Positions 24,311 to 29,950 of a stretch of 30,329 nt of DNA are shown piece after piece. The position numbers and the translations under genes were made by a program. Within the stretch, counting starts at the first letter, position 1. Each line of letters opens with the position of its first letter. The notes beneath the pieces are model-generated. The model saw nothing but the letters and a program-made list of their open reading frames with translations, made no database searches and had not been told where the DNA came from. This stretch comes from a virus. Where the stretch lies: positions 1-30,329 of IMG/VR virus record IMGVR_UViG_3300031886_000023; one strand, given 5' to 3'.

Positions 24311-24701
24311 CAAATTTAGCTTTTATTACAGTGAGACCATTAAACGAAGCTTCACAGATTTTCATGCTGGCCGCACTGGCCGCACTGGATATCGGCTTTA
24401 TTTTTAATACTGCCAATAAAAGACAAGTTCCACCCATGAGCCATAAGAATATTATTAGAGGTGTCTCCCCATCAATTTCCTGAATGACCGGTTTCGCAGC
24501 CACAGTTATATCTTCGGCGGCAAATTCCTCTTTACTAATTGTATTGTCATTGTTGCTGTCAACGTAATTAAAGACCTCTTCCGCACTTACTTTCGGCGGC
24601 TGGGGAAGATGCTCGTTGGGCTTGAAGTGCTTTATAATATTCATTGATCCACATCCCATGCTGAACAATAAAAATAAAAACAAAAGAATTTTAACCTTCA
24701 T
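24252..24701 (-). CDS. Lipoprotein with EF-hand and internal membrane segment
   Basis: A 149-residue protein starting MKVKILLFLFLLFSMGCGS, a lipoprotein signal with a lipobox ending in C17 (SMGC). Residues 48-59 form an EF-hand calcium loop (DSNNDNTISKEE, ligands at positions 1, 3, 5, 7, 9 and 12). Residues about 81-99 (PLIIFLWLMGGTCLLLAVL) are a second membrane segment, followed by a cytoplasmic-type tail. The ATG at 24701 is preferred over one at 24716. Such a protein could act at the cell envelope, in superinfection exclusion, lysis control or adsorption. Confidence 0.65.
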   Translation of the reverse strand: MKVKILLFLFLLFSMGCGSMNIIKHFKPNEHLPQPPKVSAEEVFNYVDSNNDNTISKEEFAAEDITVAAKPVIQEIDGETPLIIFLWLMGGTCLLLAVLKIKPISSAASAASMKICEASFNGLTVIKAKFDGLRKKGILSSKERVEDAE

Positions 24702-24706
24702 AACTG

Positions 24707-24712
24707 TATAAT
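24707..24712 (+). promoter_or_regulatory. Candidate -10 box in divergent spacer
   Basis: The short space between the minus lipoprotein ATG (24701) and the plus gene ATG (24726) contains TATAAT on the plus strand and TAATAT/TATTAT on the minus strand. If used, the plus-strand transcript would start only a few bases before its ATG, giving a nearly leaderless message. No -35 is evident. Confidence 0.35.
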
Positions 24713-24725
24713 ACATATTACACGA

Positions 24726-24944
24726 ATGAAATCAATTATTACTGCAATCTGCGAAGAATTCTCCGATCATTTTGTCGAAGAACCAAATGAAGTTGTCGTT
24801 TTTGTCAATATGAGGCATAAACAAGAAATGATCAGCCGCCTAGAATGCCTAGGATGCAAACTTATGAAGGATACTAAGAAATTCTGCTTCAATACTCTTT
24901 TATTCTCTAAACCTACGTGGAAACCGACGAAATATTTAGGCTGA
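24726..24944 (+). CDS. Hypothetical small protein
   Basis: A 72-residue protein (MKSIITAICEEFSDHFVEEP...) with an FSDHFVEEPNEVVVFVNMRH core, no signal peptide and three cysteines (C9, C41, C44). It is the first of two plus-strand genes joined by TGATG. The minus strand is also open here (24767-25006), but no start context supports it. No family recognised. It is divergent from the lipoprotein gene. Confidence 0.55.
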   Translation: MKSIITAICEEFSDHFVEEPNEVVVFVNMRHKQEMISRLECLGCKLMKDTKKFCFNTLLFSKPTWKPTKYLG

Positions 24945-25096
24945 TGGATATGTGGTATGACGGCAAATATAACCAAGTCGCCATACAAGTTCAATTCCTT
25001 TCGCATAAAGATTTTTCCCTTTTTCTATATTACCTTGGGAATTTTTATGGAATCGAAGAAATCAAAACACTTTCCAAATTCATAGATTTTCAATAA
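24944..25096 (+). CDS. Hypothetical very small protein
   Basis: A 50-residue protein, MDMWYDGKYNQVAIQVQFLS at its start, ending SKFIDFQ. Its ATG overlaps the stop of the preceding gene (TGATG), strong evidence for translational coupling. Residues 19-35 (FLSHKDFSLFLYYLGNF) are aromatic and amphipathic but not a clear membrane segment. Possibly a partner of the 24726-24944 product. Confidence 0.55.
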   Translation: MDMWYDGKYNQVAIQVQFLSHKDFSLFLYYLGNFYGIEEIKTLSKFIDFQ

Positions 25097-25335
25097 TACC
25101 CCCCTCCTTTAAGACGCTTGTTAAGCTAGTAGCCCTTCCCAGTTAGCCGCCCACACAGAAACCGTAATGAATTCGAAGGAGGGGATATTGAAGAATAGGC
25201 CCCCGGGCCTATGAGCTACGCTTATGGCAACTATGATTTTGAATAATAGGGGTGGGTGGTAACATTTGGAAGTCTGCAATTTAACTTCCAAGGCGTTTGG
25301 AAGTGAACTTGAGCGTAGGATCTGGACGCAAGAAA
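25097..25335. other. Non-coding spacer with inverted repeats
   Basis: This convergent spacer has no convincing gene. It contains three inverted repeats: CCCCTCCTT (25101-25109) against AAGGAGGGG (25176-25184); a compact 8-bp hairpin ATAGGCCC/GGGCCTAT (25195-25212) with a 2-base loop; and TTGGAAGT/ACTTCCAA near 25266-25292, after which TTTGGAAGT recurs once more. The first two could form a plus-strand RNA structure terminating the 24726-25096 cluster, although no T run follows. Confidence 0.4.
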
Positions 25336-25362
25336 GCCGGGGGGGTCACTACTCCCCCCGGC
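25336..25362 (-). terminator. Strong GC terminator for the gene at 25383
   Basis: A 9-bp all-GC stem (GCCGGGGGG / CCCCCCGGC) with a 9-base loop. On the minus strand it is followed by TTTCTT. It begins 21 bases after the stop of the 25383-26009 gene. Three tandem copies of the 7-base unit GGCTCCC (25360-25380) form its upstream side. Confidence 0.75.
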
Positions 25363-25382
25363 TCCCGGCTCCCGGCTCCTTT

Positions 25383-26009
25383 CTACAAGTCCAACTTTTT
25401 CAAGATTTGCCAAACTTCCCCGGCGGTGACGAATTCAACAATTCCGGCAAGAGAGTAGGTTCTGACATATATCTCCTCTTTCAATGCCTCTTGATTTTTC
25501 GGCTTGTAGCTTGGACGCAAGCAAGGCGTGACTTCTTCCGGGTCTATGTCCATCCCGGTTGAGGTCTCGAAGTACCTCAAAGGTGACAAGCGGTCTCCCA
25601 TTCGGCAACGCAAGTAATGAGTTAGCTTGCCCTTGTTCGCTCCGCTCTTTGGAGTACATTCAACCACGCTTGAAACCTTCCCGGTTTCCGGATTGATTAG
25701 TCGCTCCCCGAAGGGAGGGGGAGCAATGTCGAAGTTGGGAAGGTCTGCCCGGCTCCTTCCTGGGTTCTCTTTTAGCCAAGCTCTTTCCAAGCTACTTCCA
25801 TGATACATTGACGCCCCCCAAAGGATTTGCCCATGATAACGTTTAGTCACGTCTCCGGTCTTGAACTGCCCCCCGGCTTTCATTGCCGGGCACGTGTTCG
25901 CCGTCATAGTGGCGAACCCGGTGCCCCGGAAGAACAAGAGTTCATTCTTGAACTCGGCGTGACTAAGTGCCCGGATTCCTCCGGGCGTAGTGTTGATTGT
26001 AAGCGACAT
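25383..26009 (-). CDS. Conserved phage hypothetical protein
   Basis: A 208-residue protein. KRYHGQILWGASMYHGSSLERAW near residue 56 and the C-terminal pattern LRYFETSTGMDIDPEEVTPC, then QEALKEEIYVRTYSLAGIVEF and TAGEVWQI, resemble a phage family of unknown function. Those proteins share a (Y/W)xxxVN/SLxR motif and an ending of the type KQGLKKEV..RxYxLxxIxxI..GGE. No catalytic motif is visible. It is six bases downstream of the 26015-26413 gene and followed by a strong terminator. Confidence 0.6.
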   Translation of the reverse strand: MSLTINTTPGGIRALSHAEFKNELLFFRGTGFATMTANTCPAMKAGGQFKTGDVTKRYHGQILWGASMYHGSSLERAWLKENPGRSRADLPNFDIAPPPFGERLINPETGKVSSVVECTPKSGANKGKLTHYLRCRMGDRLSPLRYFETSTGMDIDPEEVTPCLRPSYKPKNQEALKEEIYVRTYSLAGIVEFVTAGEVWQILKKLDL

Positions 26010-26014
26010 TGTAA

Positions 26015-26413
26015 TTATCCTTGGTTGAAGTTTTTTGAGTCAAACGAAAATTGTTCTAGTTCCTCATCTAGTGAGGTTCCGGCGTTGGGGTCGGTGTAAG
26101 TCTCTACCTCGTCCCATTTGACTGGGGCAAGTCGATCATATCGTCCAACCTCTATGTCGTGCATAAACTTGTCGTGCATATCGTCTTTAGCGTCTTGCTG
26201 TTTTTTCTCCCATTCTTCCTCCGACATTTCAAGCAATTCCTTCGTGTCATCGGCGGGAGGCTCATTGTTAAGGTCGAAGATTTTTTGCTCCACCTTTTGA
26301 ATGATGTTCTTCAGTCTAAGGACTCTGTTCGGACTGTGTCCGTTGCCTATGTTTGCTTGACTATGCGCCAACGCTAAGAGAAGGGAGGCGAGAAGTTTTT
26401 GGTACTTGTTCAT
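26015..26413 (-). CDS. Hypothetical protein with hydrophobic N-terminus
   Basis: A 132-residue protein. Residues 3-21 (KYQKLLASLLLALAHSQAN) look like a signal peptide or amphipathic membrane helix, followed by a charged, acidic helical domain (DDTKELLEMSEEEWEKKQQD). The upstream leader is about 80-110 bases and contains a GTGCC/GGCAC hairpin (26454-26469) and a 19-bp element shared with 29880-29898. Export is possible. Function unknown. Confidence 0.55.
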   Translation of the reverse strand: MNKYQKLLASLLLALAHSQANIGNGHSPNRVLRLKNIIQKVEQKIFDLNNEPPADDTKELLEMSEEEWEKKQQDAKDDMHDKFMHDIEVGRYDRLAPVKWDEVETYTDPNAGTSLDEELEQFSFDSKNFNQG

Positions 26414-26495
26414 GGTTTGTCTTTTTTTTGTTTAGGTGATGAATTTTAACTAGTGCCACCTTCGGCACATAAACAAGAACGCACACTTTTCGAGG

Positions 26496-26514
26496 TAACG
26501 CAAATCGAATCGCA
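26496..26514 (-). promoter_or_regulatory. 19-bp conserved upstream element, copy 1
   Basis: TAACGCAAATCGAATCGCA (plus-strand reading) is present here and again at 29880-29898 with no mismatch, each followed by a run of eight or nine T. Both copies lie upstream of a minus-strand gene start (26413 and 29852). A shorter match, AACGCAAAT, lies at 28928-28936 in a good promoter. It may be a promoter or operator. The precise role is not determined. Confidence 0.6.
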
Positions 26515-26530
26515 TTTTTTTTTCGTGGGC

Positions 26531-26547
26531 TTTTGTGCGTATATAAT
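26531..26547 (+). promoter_or_regulatory. Candidate plus-strand promoter before the repeat array
   Basis: TTTTGTGCGTATATAAT ends in a perfect -10 TATAAT at 26542-26547 and resembles the promoter-like TTTTGTGTGTATAAT at 1825-1839. It points into the GC-rich repeats at 26562, and no coding sequence follows before the terminator at 26821, so it would make a non-coding RNA. No clear -35 is visible. Confidence 0.4.
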
Positions 26548-26561
26548 AGATGCGCGCACAA

Positions 26562-26722
26562 GATCCGGGTGGACGGCTCCGGTCAGATCCGGTCAACTTG
26601 CACGAGATCTCGTGCAGATCCGGGTGGATCCGGGTGGACGGCTCCGGTCAGATCCGGTCAACTTGCACGAGATCTCGTGCAGATCCGGGTGGATCCGGGT
26701 GGACGGCTCCGGTCAGATCCGG
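26562..26722. repeat. 65-bp tandem repeat, about 2.5 copies, with 18-bp palindrome
   Basis: Exact 65-bp units start at 26562 and 26627, with a partial third at 26692. Each full unit contains the perfect palindrome TGCACGAGATCTCGTGCA (26599-26616 and 26664-26681) and several GATCCGG words. A 65-bp period is not a multiple of three, and the open frames across it are only repeat artefacts. Related units occur at 28115-28206. Roles as iterons, protein-binding array or structured RNA are possible. Confidence 0.9.
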
Positions 26723-26820
26723 CGCCGGTTCCTCTCGTTCTCCTTCTTCTATTTTATTGCATCTATTTTCTTTTCTATTTTATCGAGTCTATTTTCTTTT
26801 CTATTTGTATTTGAACGCAA

Positions 26821-26852
26821 AAAAGACGCCCCCACTTTCGGAGGCGTCTTTT
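26821..26852. terminator. Bidirectional Rho-independent terminator
   Basis: A perfect 10-bp stem AAAAGACGCC / GGCGTCTTTT with a 12-base loop. T-rich tails exist on both strands: minus-strand TTTTTTGCG, directly after the micropeptide gene at 26870-26920, and plus-strand TTTTGGTTTTCT, which would end a transcript from the 26531-26547 promoter. Confidence 0.85.
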
Positions 26853-26869
26853 GGTTTTCTCTTCTGTTC

Positions 26870-26920
26870 TTATAGTATTACCGCAAGGTAAACTATTCCG
26901 GCTATTAGTATTACTTCCAT
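26870..26920 (-). CDS. 16-residue membrane micropeptide (copy 1)
   Basis: The peptide MEVILIAGIVYLAVIL is entirely hydrophobic after Glu2 and could span a membrane once. Its ATG starts one base after the TGA of the DUF932 gene (TGATATGG), and the terminator begins 17 bases after its stop. A near copy, MELIIIAGIIYLAFSL, at 30167-30217 has the same placement and shares 11 of 16 residues. Conservation of peptide, gene position and terminator in two separate operons supports translation. The function is unknown. Confidence 0.6.
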   Translation of the reverse strand: MEVILIAGIVYLAVIL

Positions 26921-26921
26921 A

Positions 26922-27935
26922 TCAAACTTGAGACAAGGCGATTGAGTGCAAAACCTTTTCGCCATTCTCGCGGGTCTTTGTCCATTCATCATCTTGCGTT
27001 ATGATGTTGAGCAACTCGTTTTTGCGTTCCGCTCCGGTGCCGAATTCGCTTGAAACGAATTGTTTGCCTTGGTCGAACTTATCCGTGCCGGCGTATCCGC
27101 TTGATTCGTGGGAGTAGTAATCCGTCCCGGCGTGGTATACGTCCAACCGATTAGAACCAAAGTTTCCCTTCCCATGTTGGAAAAGTTCGCAAAGTCTATC
27201 TGTGGTATTCAGAATGCGAGTTGCTCCGGTTTGCGTCTTTGCTTCCCTGCCTTGGGAGATGAATCCGGCAAAGACCTTGCGCGCATCTTCCGGCGCTATG
27301 TCTTTCGATTCCGCTTCCTGCATCGCAAGGTCGAACTCTTGTGCGACTCCAAAGTGCGCGTCAATAGCTTCCTCGATGCGTAGCTCGTCAGCGTTCTTGG
27401 TGTGCTTCATCTTGAACAGTTTGTTTCCGTTCAAGCTCATCGTGAACGTGTTGGCGCAAACGATCTTGGTAGCCACATTGACCACGTAGACGGCGAACTT
27501 GCTCCCATGCCCCCACTGAATGTTTAGATAGGGTTGCGTTTCATTGCCTTTCCCATCCGTGAAACTGTCGGCAAGTTTAATCGAAACAAAGCAAAGTTCC
27601 CGATCTCTCACGCTTCCGGCGCTGACGATCTCGTGCCTTGTTCCGGTCAATGCTCTTGCGATAGCCTCCCAAATGTCCTTGTTCGTAAGCAGTTTGTAGT
27701 CCATGCCTACGGGTAAGCCAATTGGTAACTCATCGTCAAGGCTGACGATTTGCTTTGCCTCTACCGGCACTGAATCGCCAAGCTCATTCTCAAACTGCAG
27801 TTGCCTGCATACTTGGGGATAAAGAAAACTATCCGCAATTGTGAGCGTGTCGATTGCCTCGACTACTCGCGTTAATCCGTGCCATGCTTGGGCAAGCCCA
27901 AACTGCGTGTCTCGTTCTCCGATCATGTGCGCCAT
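26922..27935 (-). CDS. DUF932 (phage/plasmid-like) protein
   Basis: A 337-residue protein typical of the DUF932/phage-plasmid-like family: an N-terminal MIGERDTQFGLAQAWHGLTRVV region, QPYLNIQWGHGSKFAVYVVN with KIVCANTFTMSLNG (the family's cysteine-asparagine segment), and a C-terminal NRLDVYHAGTDYYSHESSGY resembling its WNAxNAxTxYxxH motif. These proteins are common on phages and plasmids, and their function is unknown (a DNA-binding or anti-host role has been suggested). AAAGGTT precedes its ATG. It is transcribed with the downstream micropeptide. Confidence 0.82.
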   Translation of the reverse strand: MAHMIGERDTQFGLAQAWHGLTRVVEAIDTLTIADSFLYPQVCRQLQFENELGDSVPVEAKQIVSLDDELPIGLPVGMDYKLLTNKDIWEAIARALTGTRHEIVSAGSVRDRELCFVSIKLADSFTDGKGNETQPYLNIQWGHGSKFAVYVVNVATKIVCANTFTMSLNGNKLFKMKHTKNADELRIEEAIDAHFGVAQEFDLAMQEAESKDIAPEDARKVFAGFISQGREAKTQTGATRILNTTDRLCELFQHGKGNFGSNRLDVYHAGTDYYSHESSGYAGTDKFDQGKQFVSSEFGTGAERKNELLNIITQDDEWTKTRENGEKVLHSIALSQV

Positions 27936-28114
27936 AATTATATAACCTTTGTTTGTTTGTTGTTAGTGCTTCCTCCGGTGAGGCAGGAAACGAAAAGAAT
28001 TAAAATAAACATCGCAACAATATAGAATAGGAAAGAAACGAAGTCAAATTTTATGGGCAGTTTGCTATAAATCTAATTAACTGCATTAGTCGAACTACTA
28101 GCCTGGACCGGGTG
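27936..28114. other. Non-coding leader region of the DUF932 gene
   Basis: No gene is seen. It contains the AAAGGTT ribosome binding site, AAC/TTG-rich sequence near 27950, an imperfect hairpin around 27970-27992 (TTCCT/AGGAA), and a plus-strand pair GTCAAA (28043) and TATAAA (28066) with a 17-bp spacer that could drive a transcript into the repeats at 28115. Confidence 0.35.
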
Positions 28115-28206
28115 GATCCGGGAGCCGGGTCGGGTGGATCCGGTCAACTTGCGTGAGATCTCGTGCAGATCCGGGAGCCGGGTCGGGTGGATCCGGTCAG
28201 ATCCGG
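28115..28206. repeat. GC-rich composite repeat, variant of the 26562 array
   Basis: A 53-bp unit starts at 28115 and again, shortened, at 28168. It carries GATCCGGGAGCCGGGTCGGG, a GATCCGGTCAACTTGC segment shared with the 26562 array, and an imperfect version of its palindrome (GCGTGAGATCTCGTGC). As in the first array it ends with GGTCAGATCCGG. The GGAGCCGGG word also occurs in the terminator region at 25360-25380. Confidence 0.85.
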
Positions 28207-28227
28207 CAGGATCTGAAAACGAAAAGG

Positions 28228-28247
28228 TCCGGCTCTTTCGAGCCGGA
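28228..28247 (-). terminator. Terminator after the 29-residue membrane peptide
   Basis: An 8-bp stem TCCGGCTC / GAGCCGGA with a TTTC loop. The minus strand continues CCTTTTCGTTTTC, giving a U-rich tail, while the plus strand has none. It lies 65 bases after the stop at 28313. Confidence 0.65.
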
Positions 28248-28312
28248 TCCCTCCCATGACAACAACAAATTTATTTATTAAGATATTTTATTTTCTATTC
28301 TATTTTTCTTTT

Positions 28313-28402
28313 CTATAAGAATCTATAAACTAGTTCTATTAAGATCCAACAAGAGGAGATCCCCAGAAATATTATTAAGAGTTCTATTTTTTCGGATCTC
28401 AT
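28313..28402 (-). CDS. 29-residue single-pass membrane peptide
   Basis: The peptide starts MRSEKIELLIIFLGISSCWI and ends LVYRFL: a short charged start, then one membrane-spanning stretch. Its ATG overlaps the TGA of the upstream gene (ATGA), so translational coupling is likely. Like the 16-residue peptides, it is the last gene before a terminator in a small minus-strand operon, although the sequences are not obviously homologous. Confidence 0.6.
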   Translation of the reverse strand: MRSEKIELLIIFLGISSCWILIELVYRFL

Positions 28403-28620
28403 TTGAAATTGTAAACTTTCTGATTATCTACTATTTCCTTGTGTTGATCCTGCGAGATAAACAGATCGTCATTGAAGCAATAATAGCAATTCGTTTTTTC
28501 GATGCAGTTCCATACGTAGATGTACCACTTGCCGGATACTATCCCCGGAACCTCATTCCCACCGCAACCGATTTGGTAAGGGTGTTGCCACCCTGATTTC
28601 CAGTCGTAAGGGCAATCCAT
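28399..28620 (-). CDS. Hypothetical small Cys-rich protein
   Basis: A 73-residue protein with five cysteines. C39, C45 and C48 in CIEKTNCYYC, with C3 and C19, could bind zinc. It is also rich in Trp and Tyr. Its ATG overlaps the previous stop (TAATG) and its stop overlaps the membrane-peptide ATG, so all three genes form one coupled unit. No family recognised. Confidence 0.55.
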   Translation of the reverse strand: MDCPYDWKSGWQHPYQIGCGGNEVPGIVSGKWYIYVWNCIEKTNCYYCFNDDLFISQDQHKEIVDNQKVYNFK

Positions 28621-28865
28621 TAGTTGCCCCTCCCTAGGTCGTAGAGATCTACTCCAAGCGGACTTAGTTGGGCGTATGTCTCTGCATACGTTCCTGGATC
28701 CGGATTGTGATCTGAATAAGTCTCAATCAATTTGGAATCTAGGCAATGTTGGAAAAGTTTGCCGTTCTCCGTGTTCATGTTCTGGTAGTCGTTCACCCAG
28801 ATCCGGCACTCTTCCGTGTCGTAGATCATTCCGAGGAACTTGAGAATTTGAATTAATTTTATCAT
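28620..28865 (-). CDS. Possible winged-helix protein
   Basis: An 81-residue protein from the ATG at 28865; an in-frame start at 28934 would lie inside the promoter and is rejected. Its sequence (MIKLIQILKFLGMIYDTEEC, then GKLFQHCLDSKLIETYSD and YAQLSPLGVDLYDL) has the helix and beta-wing spacing of small winged-helix regulators, but key residues do not settle it. Its leader is CAACAAACAACAACATG, lacking a Shine-Dalgarno site. Promoter hexamers lie upstream. Confidence 0.5.
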   Translation of the reverse strand: MIKLIQILKFLGMIYDTEECRIWVNDYQNMNTENGKLFQHCLDSKLIETYSDHNPDPGTYAETYAQLSPLGVDLYDLGRGN

Positions 28866-28905
28866 GTTGTTGTTTGTTGTTTGTTGGATCTCTGTAACTT
28901 CAAAC

Positions 28906-28934
28906 ACTATAGTCCGGTTCCGGAGAGAACGCAA
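28906..28934 (-). promoter_or_regulatory. Promoter for the 28313-28865 operon
   Basis: The minus strand carries TTGCGT (28934-28929), a 17-bp spacer, and TATAGT (28911-28906), a good sigma-70-type promoter. Transcription would start near 28899, leaving a leader of about 34 bases made of CAA/CAAC repeats before the ATG at 28865. The -35 lies within AACGCAAAT, a short version of the 19-bp shared element. Confidence 0.6.
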
Positions 28935-28954
28935 ATTTTATTTCGTTTTTCTTT

Positions 28955-29119
28955 TTAGGAGTACTTTCCTAATTGAATTAGTTTCAAATGTTCAATAGCC
29001 TTGTACCGGTCAAGGAACCACATCGTTCCGCCGTACCTGGTTGGCTTAGTCAATCGCCATCCGGTTCCGGATCTCGTTATATGTTTGTTCTCAAACTCTC
29101 GTTGTTCGCTAGGCGTCAT
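28955..29119 (-). CDS. Hypothetical small protein
   Basis: A 54-residue protein, MTPSEQREFENKHITRSGTG at its N-terminus, ending AIEHLKLIQLGKYS. AAGGAATTGAAAT precedes the ATG, identical to the leader of the next gene upstream (29483). The protein is basic in the middle with Trp and Tyr. No family is recognised. The plus-strand frames across it have no start support. Confidence 0.6.
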   Translation of the reverse strand: MTPSEQREFENKHITRSGTGWRLTKPTRYGGTMWFLDRYKAIEHLKLIQLGKYS

Positions 29120-29165
29120 TATTTCAATTCCTTTTTTATTTATTGCAAAAGGTTTTTTTTCTTTT

Positions 29166-29483
29166 CTATTTCGCCGGAAAGAATCTTCCCCTTCTTTCTG
29201 ATCTTATAATTGAATCTATTTCTTCATCAATGTCGGTTTCCTCATTTGGGTCAAGGTAATCTCCATCAATAGGAGCCGGAGCAAAATAGTCGTAAGAGAA
29301 TTTCCTTGCCGGCTTGGGTTCCGGCGGTGTCCAATTGTCGCAAGCGATCTTCGCCTTGGCAACTGCCTCTTCCGCTTCTTCAAGCAACGCTCTCAACTTG
29401 GGCAAGGGTGGCAATCCGTCATCCATTGCCTGAAGGTCATTAAGTCGAGCTTCCGCTCTTGCGAGTAATACTGATGGTATCAT
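29166..29483 (-). CDS. Hypothetical coiled-coil protein
   Basis: A 105-residue protein. Residues about 5-48 form a helix with heptads (LLARAEARLNDLQAMD and ALLEEAEEAVAKAKIAC), and the C-terminal half is acidic with DPNEETDIDEEIDS. It has the same 16-base leader, AAAAAGGAATTGAAAT, as the gene at 28955-29119. It starts 15 bases after the 29499 gene's stop. No function assigned. Confidence 0.55.
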   Translation of the reverse strand: MIPSVLLARAEARLNDLQAMDDGLPPLPKLRALLEEAEEAVAKAKIACDNWTPPEPKPARKFSYDYFAPAPIDGDYLDPNEETDIDEEIDSIIRSERRGRFFPAK

Positions 29484-29498
29484 AATTTCAATTCCTTT

Positions 29499-29852
29499 TT
29501 AGTAGTAGTCGTATCCCTCTGGACATTCTTCGGTATGAGAAAGCCTTTCGGCTTCATCTTCTGCTTCCGTTGACATTTCCGGATGATCTATCTTTTCCCC
29601 AACAAGGTCAAGAACCTTTTCCGATGCTGAAATAAGCAATTCGGGATTGATGAAAGAGATTGCCGGAGCAATGCTTTTCTCATGCGCTCTCATTGCTTCC
29701 GCATTTGAGAGAATCTCTTTACTGTTTCTTACCACTTCCGGCAAGATGACATTAGCAAAGTTTGAATTAACTTTTGCTCTGGCGTTTCCAATTAAGATAA
29801 AGCCCCCGGGGATGAAGTCTTGTATCTCGGCGAGTTGTTGTTTACTGGTCAT
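29499..29852 (-). CDS. Hypothetical protein
   Basis: A 117-residue soluble protein (MTSKQQLAEIQDFIPGGFIL...) with an acidic C-terminal tail rich in Glu and ending EECPEGYDYY. It is the first gene of a small operon. TATATT, about 25 bases upstream beside the shared 19-bp element, may be its -10, giving a short leader. No family or motif recognised. Confidence 0.55.
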   Translation of the reverse strand: MTSKQQLAEIQDFIPGGFILIGNARAKVNSNFANVILPEVVRNSKEILSNAEAMRAHEKSIAPAISFINPELLISASEKVLDLVGEKIDHPEMSTEAEDEAERLSHTEECPEGYDYY

Positions 29853-29879
29853 GAAAACAACATGGCACGGTTTTCAATA

Positions 29880-29898
29880 TAACGCAAATCGAATCGCA
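29880..29898 (-). promoter_or_regulatory. 19-bp conserved upstream element, copy 2
   Basis: Identical to 26496-26514, again beside a T run and upstream of a minus-strand gene. On the minus strand it leads directly into TATATT, which could be a -10. Together the copies suggest co-regulation of the 26413 and 29852 operons. Confidence 0.6.
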
Positions 29899-29950
29899 CT
29901 TTTTTTTCATTTTTTTTTCAATCCCTTTTGTTTACTGGGATTCCCGATAC

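Noticed and set aside
24767-25006. Minus-strand frame of 79 residues
   Set aside because: It opposes two coupled plus-strand genes and lacks start context.
26453-26891. Three overlapping plus-strand open frames
   Set aside because: They run through the 65-bp repeats, whose period shifts the frame, and contain no ribosome binding site or protein-like composition. They are repeat artefacts.
26562-28206. Repeat arrays as a CRISPR locus
   Set aside because: Repeats are directly joined blocks without unique spacers of even length, and no cas gene is nearby.
28988-29209. Plus-strand frame of 73 residues
   Set aside because: It is antisense to the better supported minus gene at 28955-29119 and has low-complexity hydrophobic sequence without a ribosome binding site.
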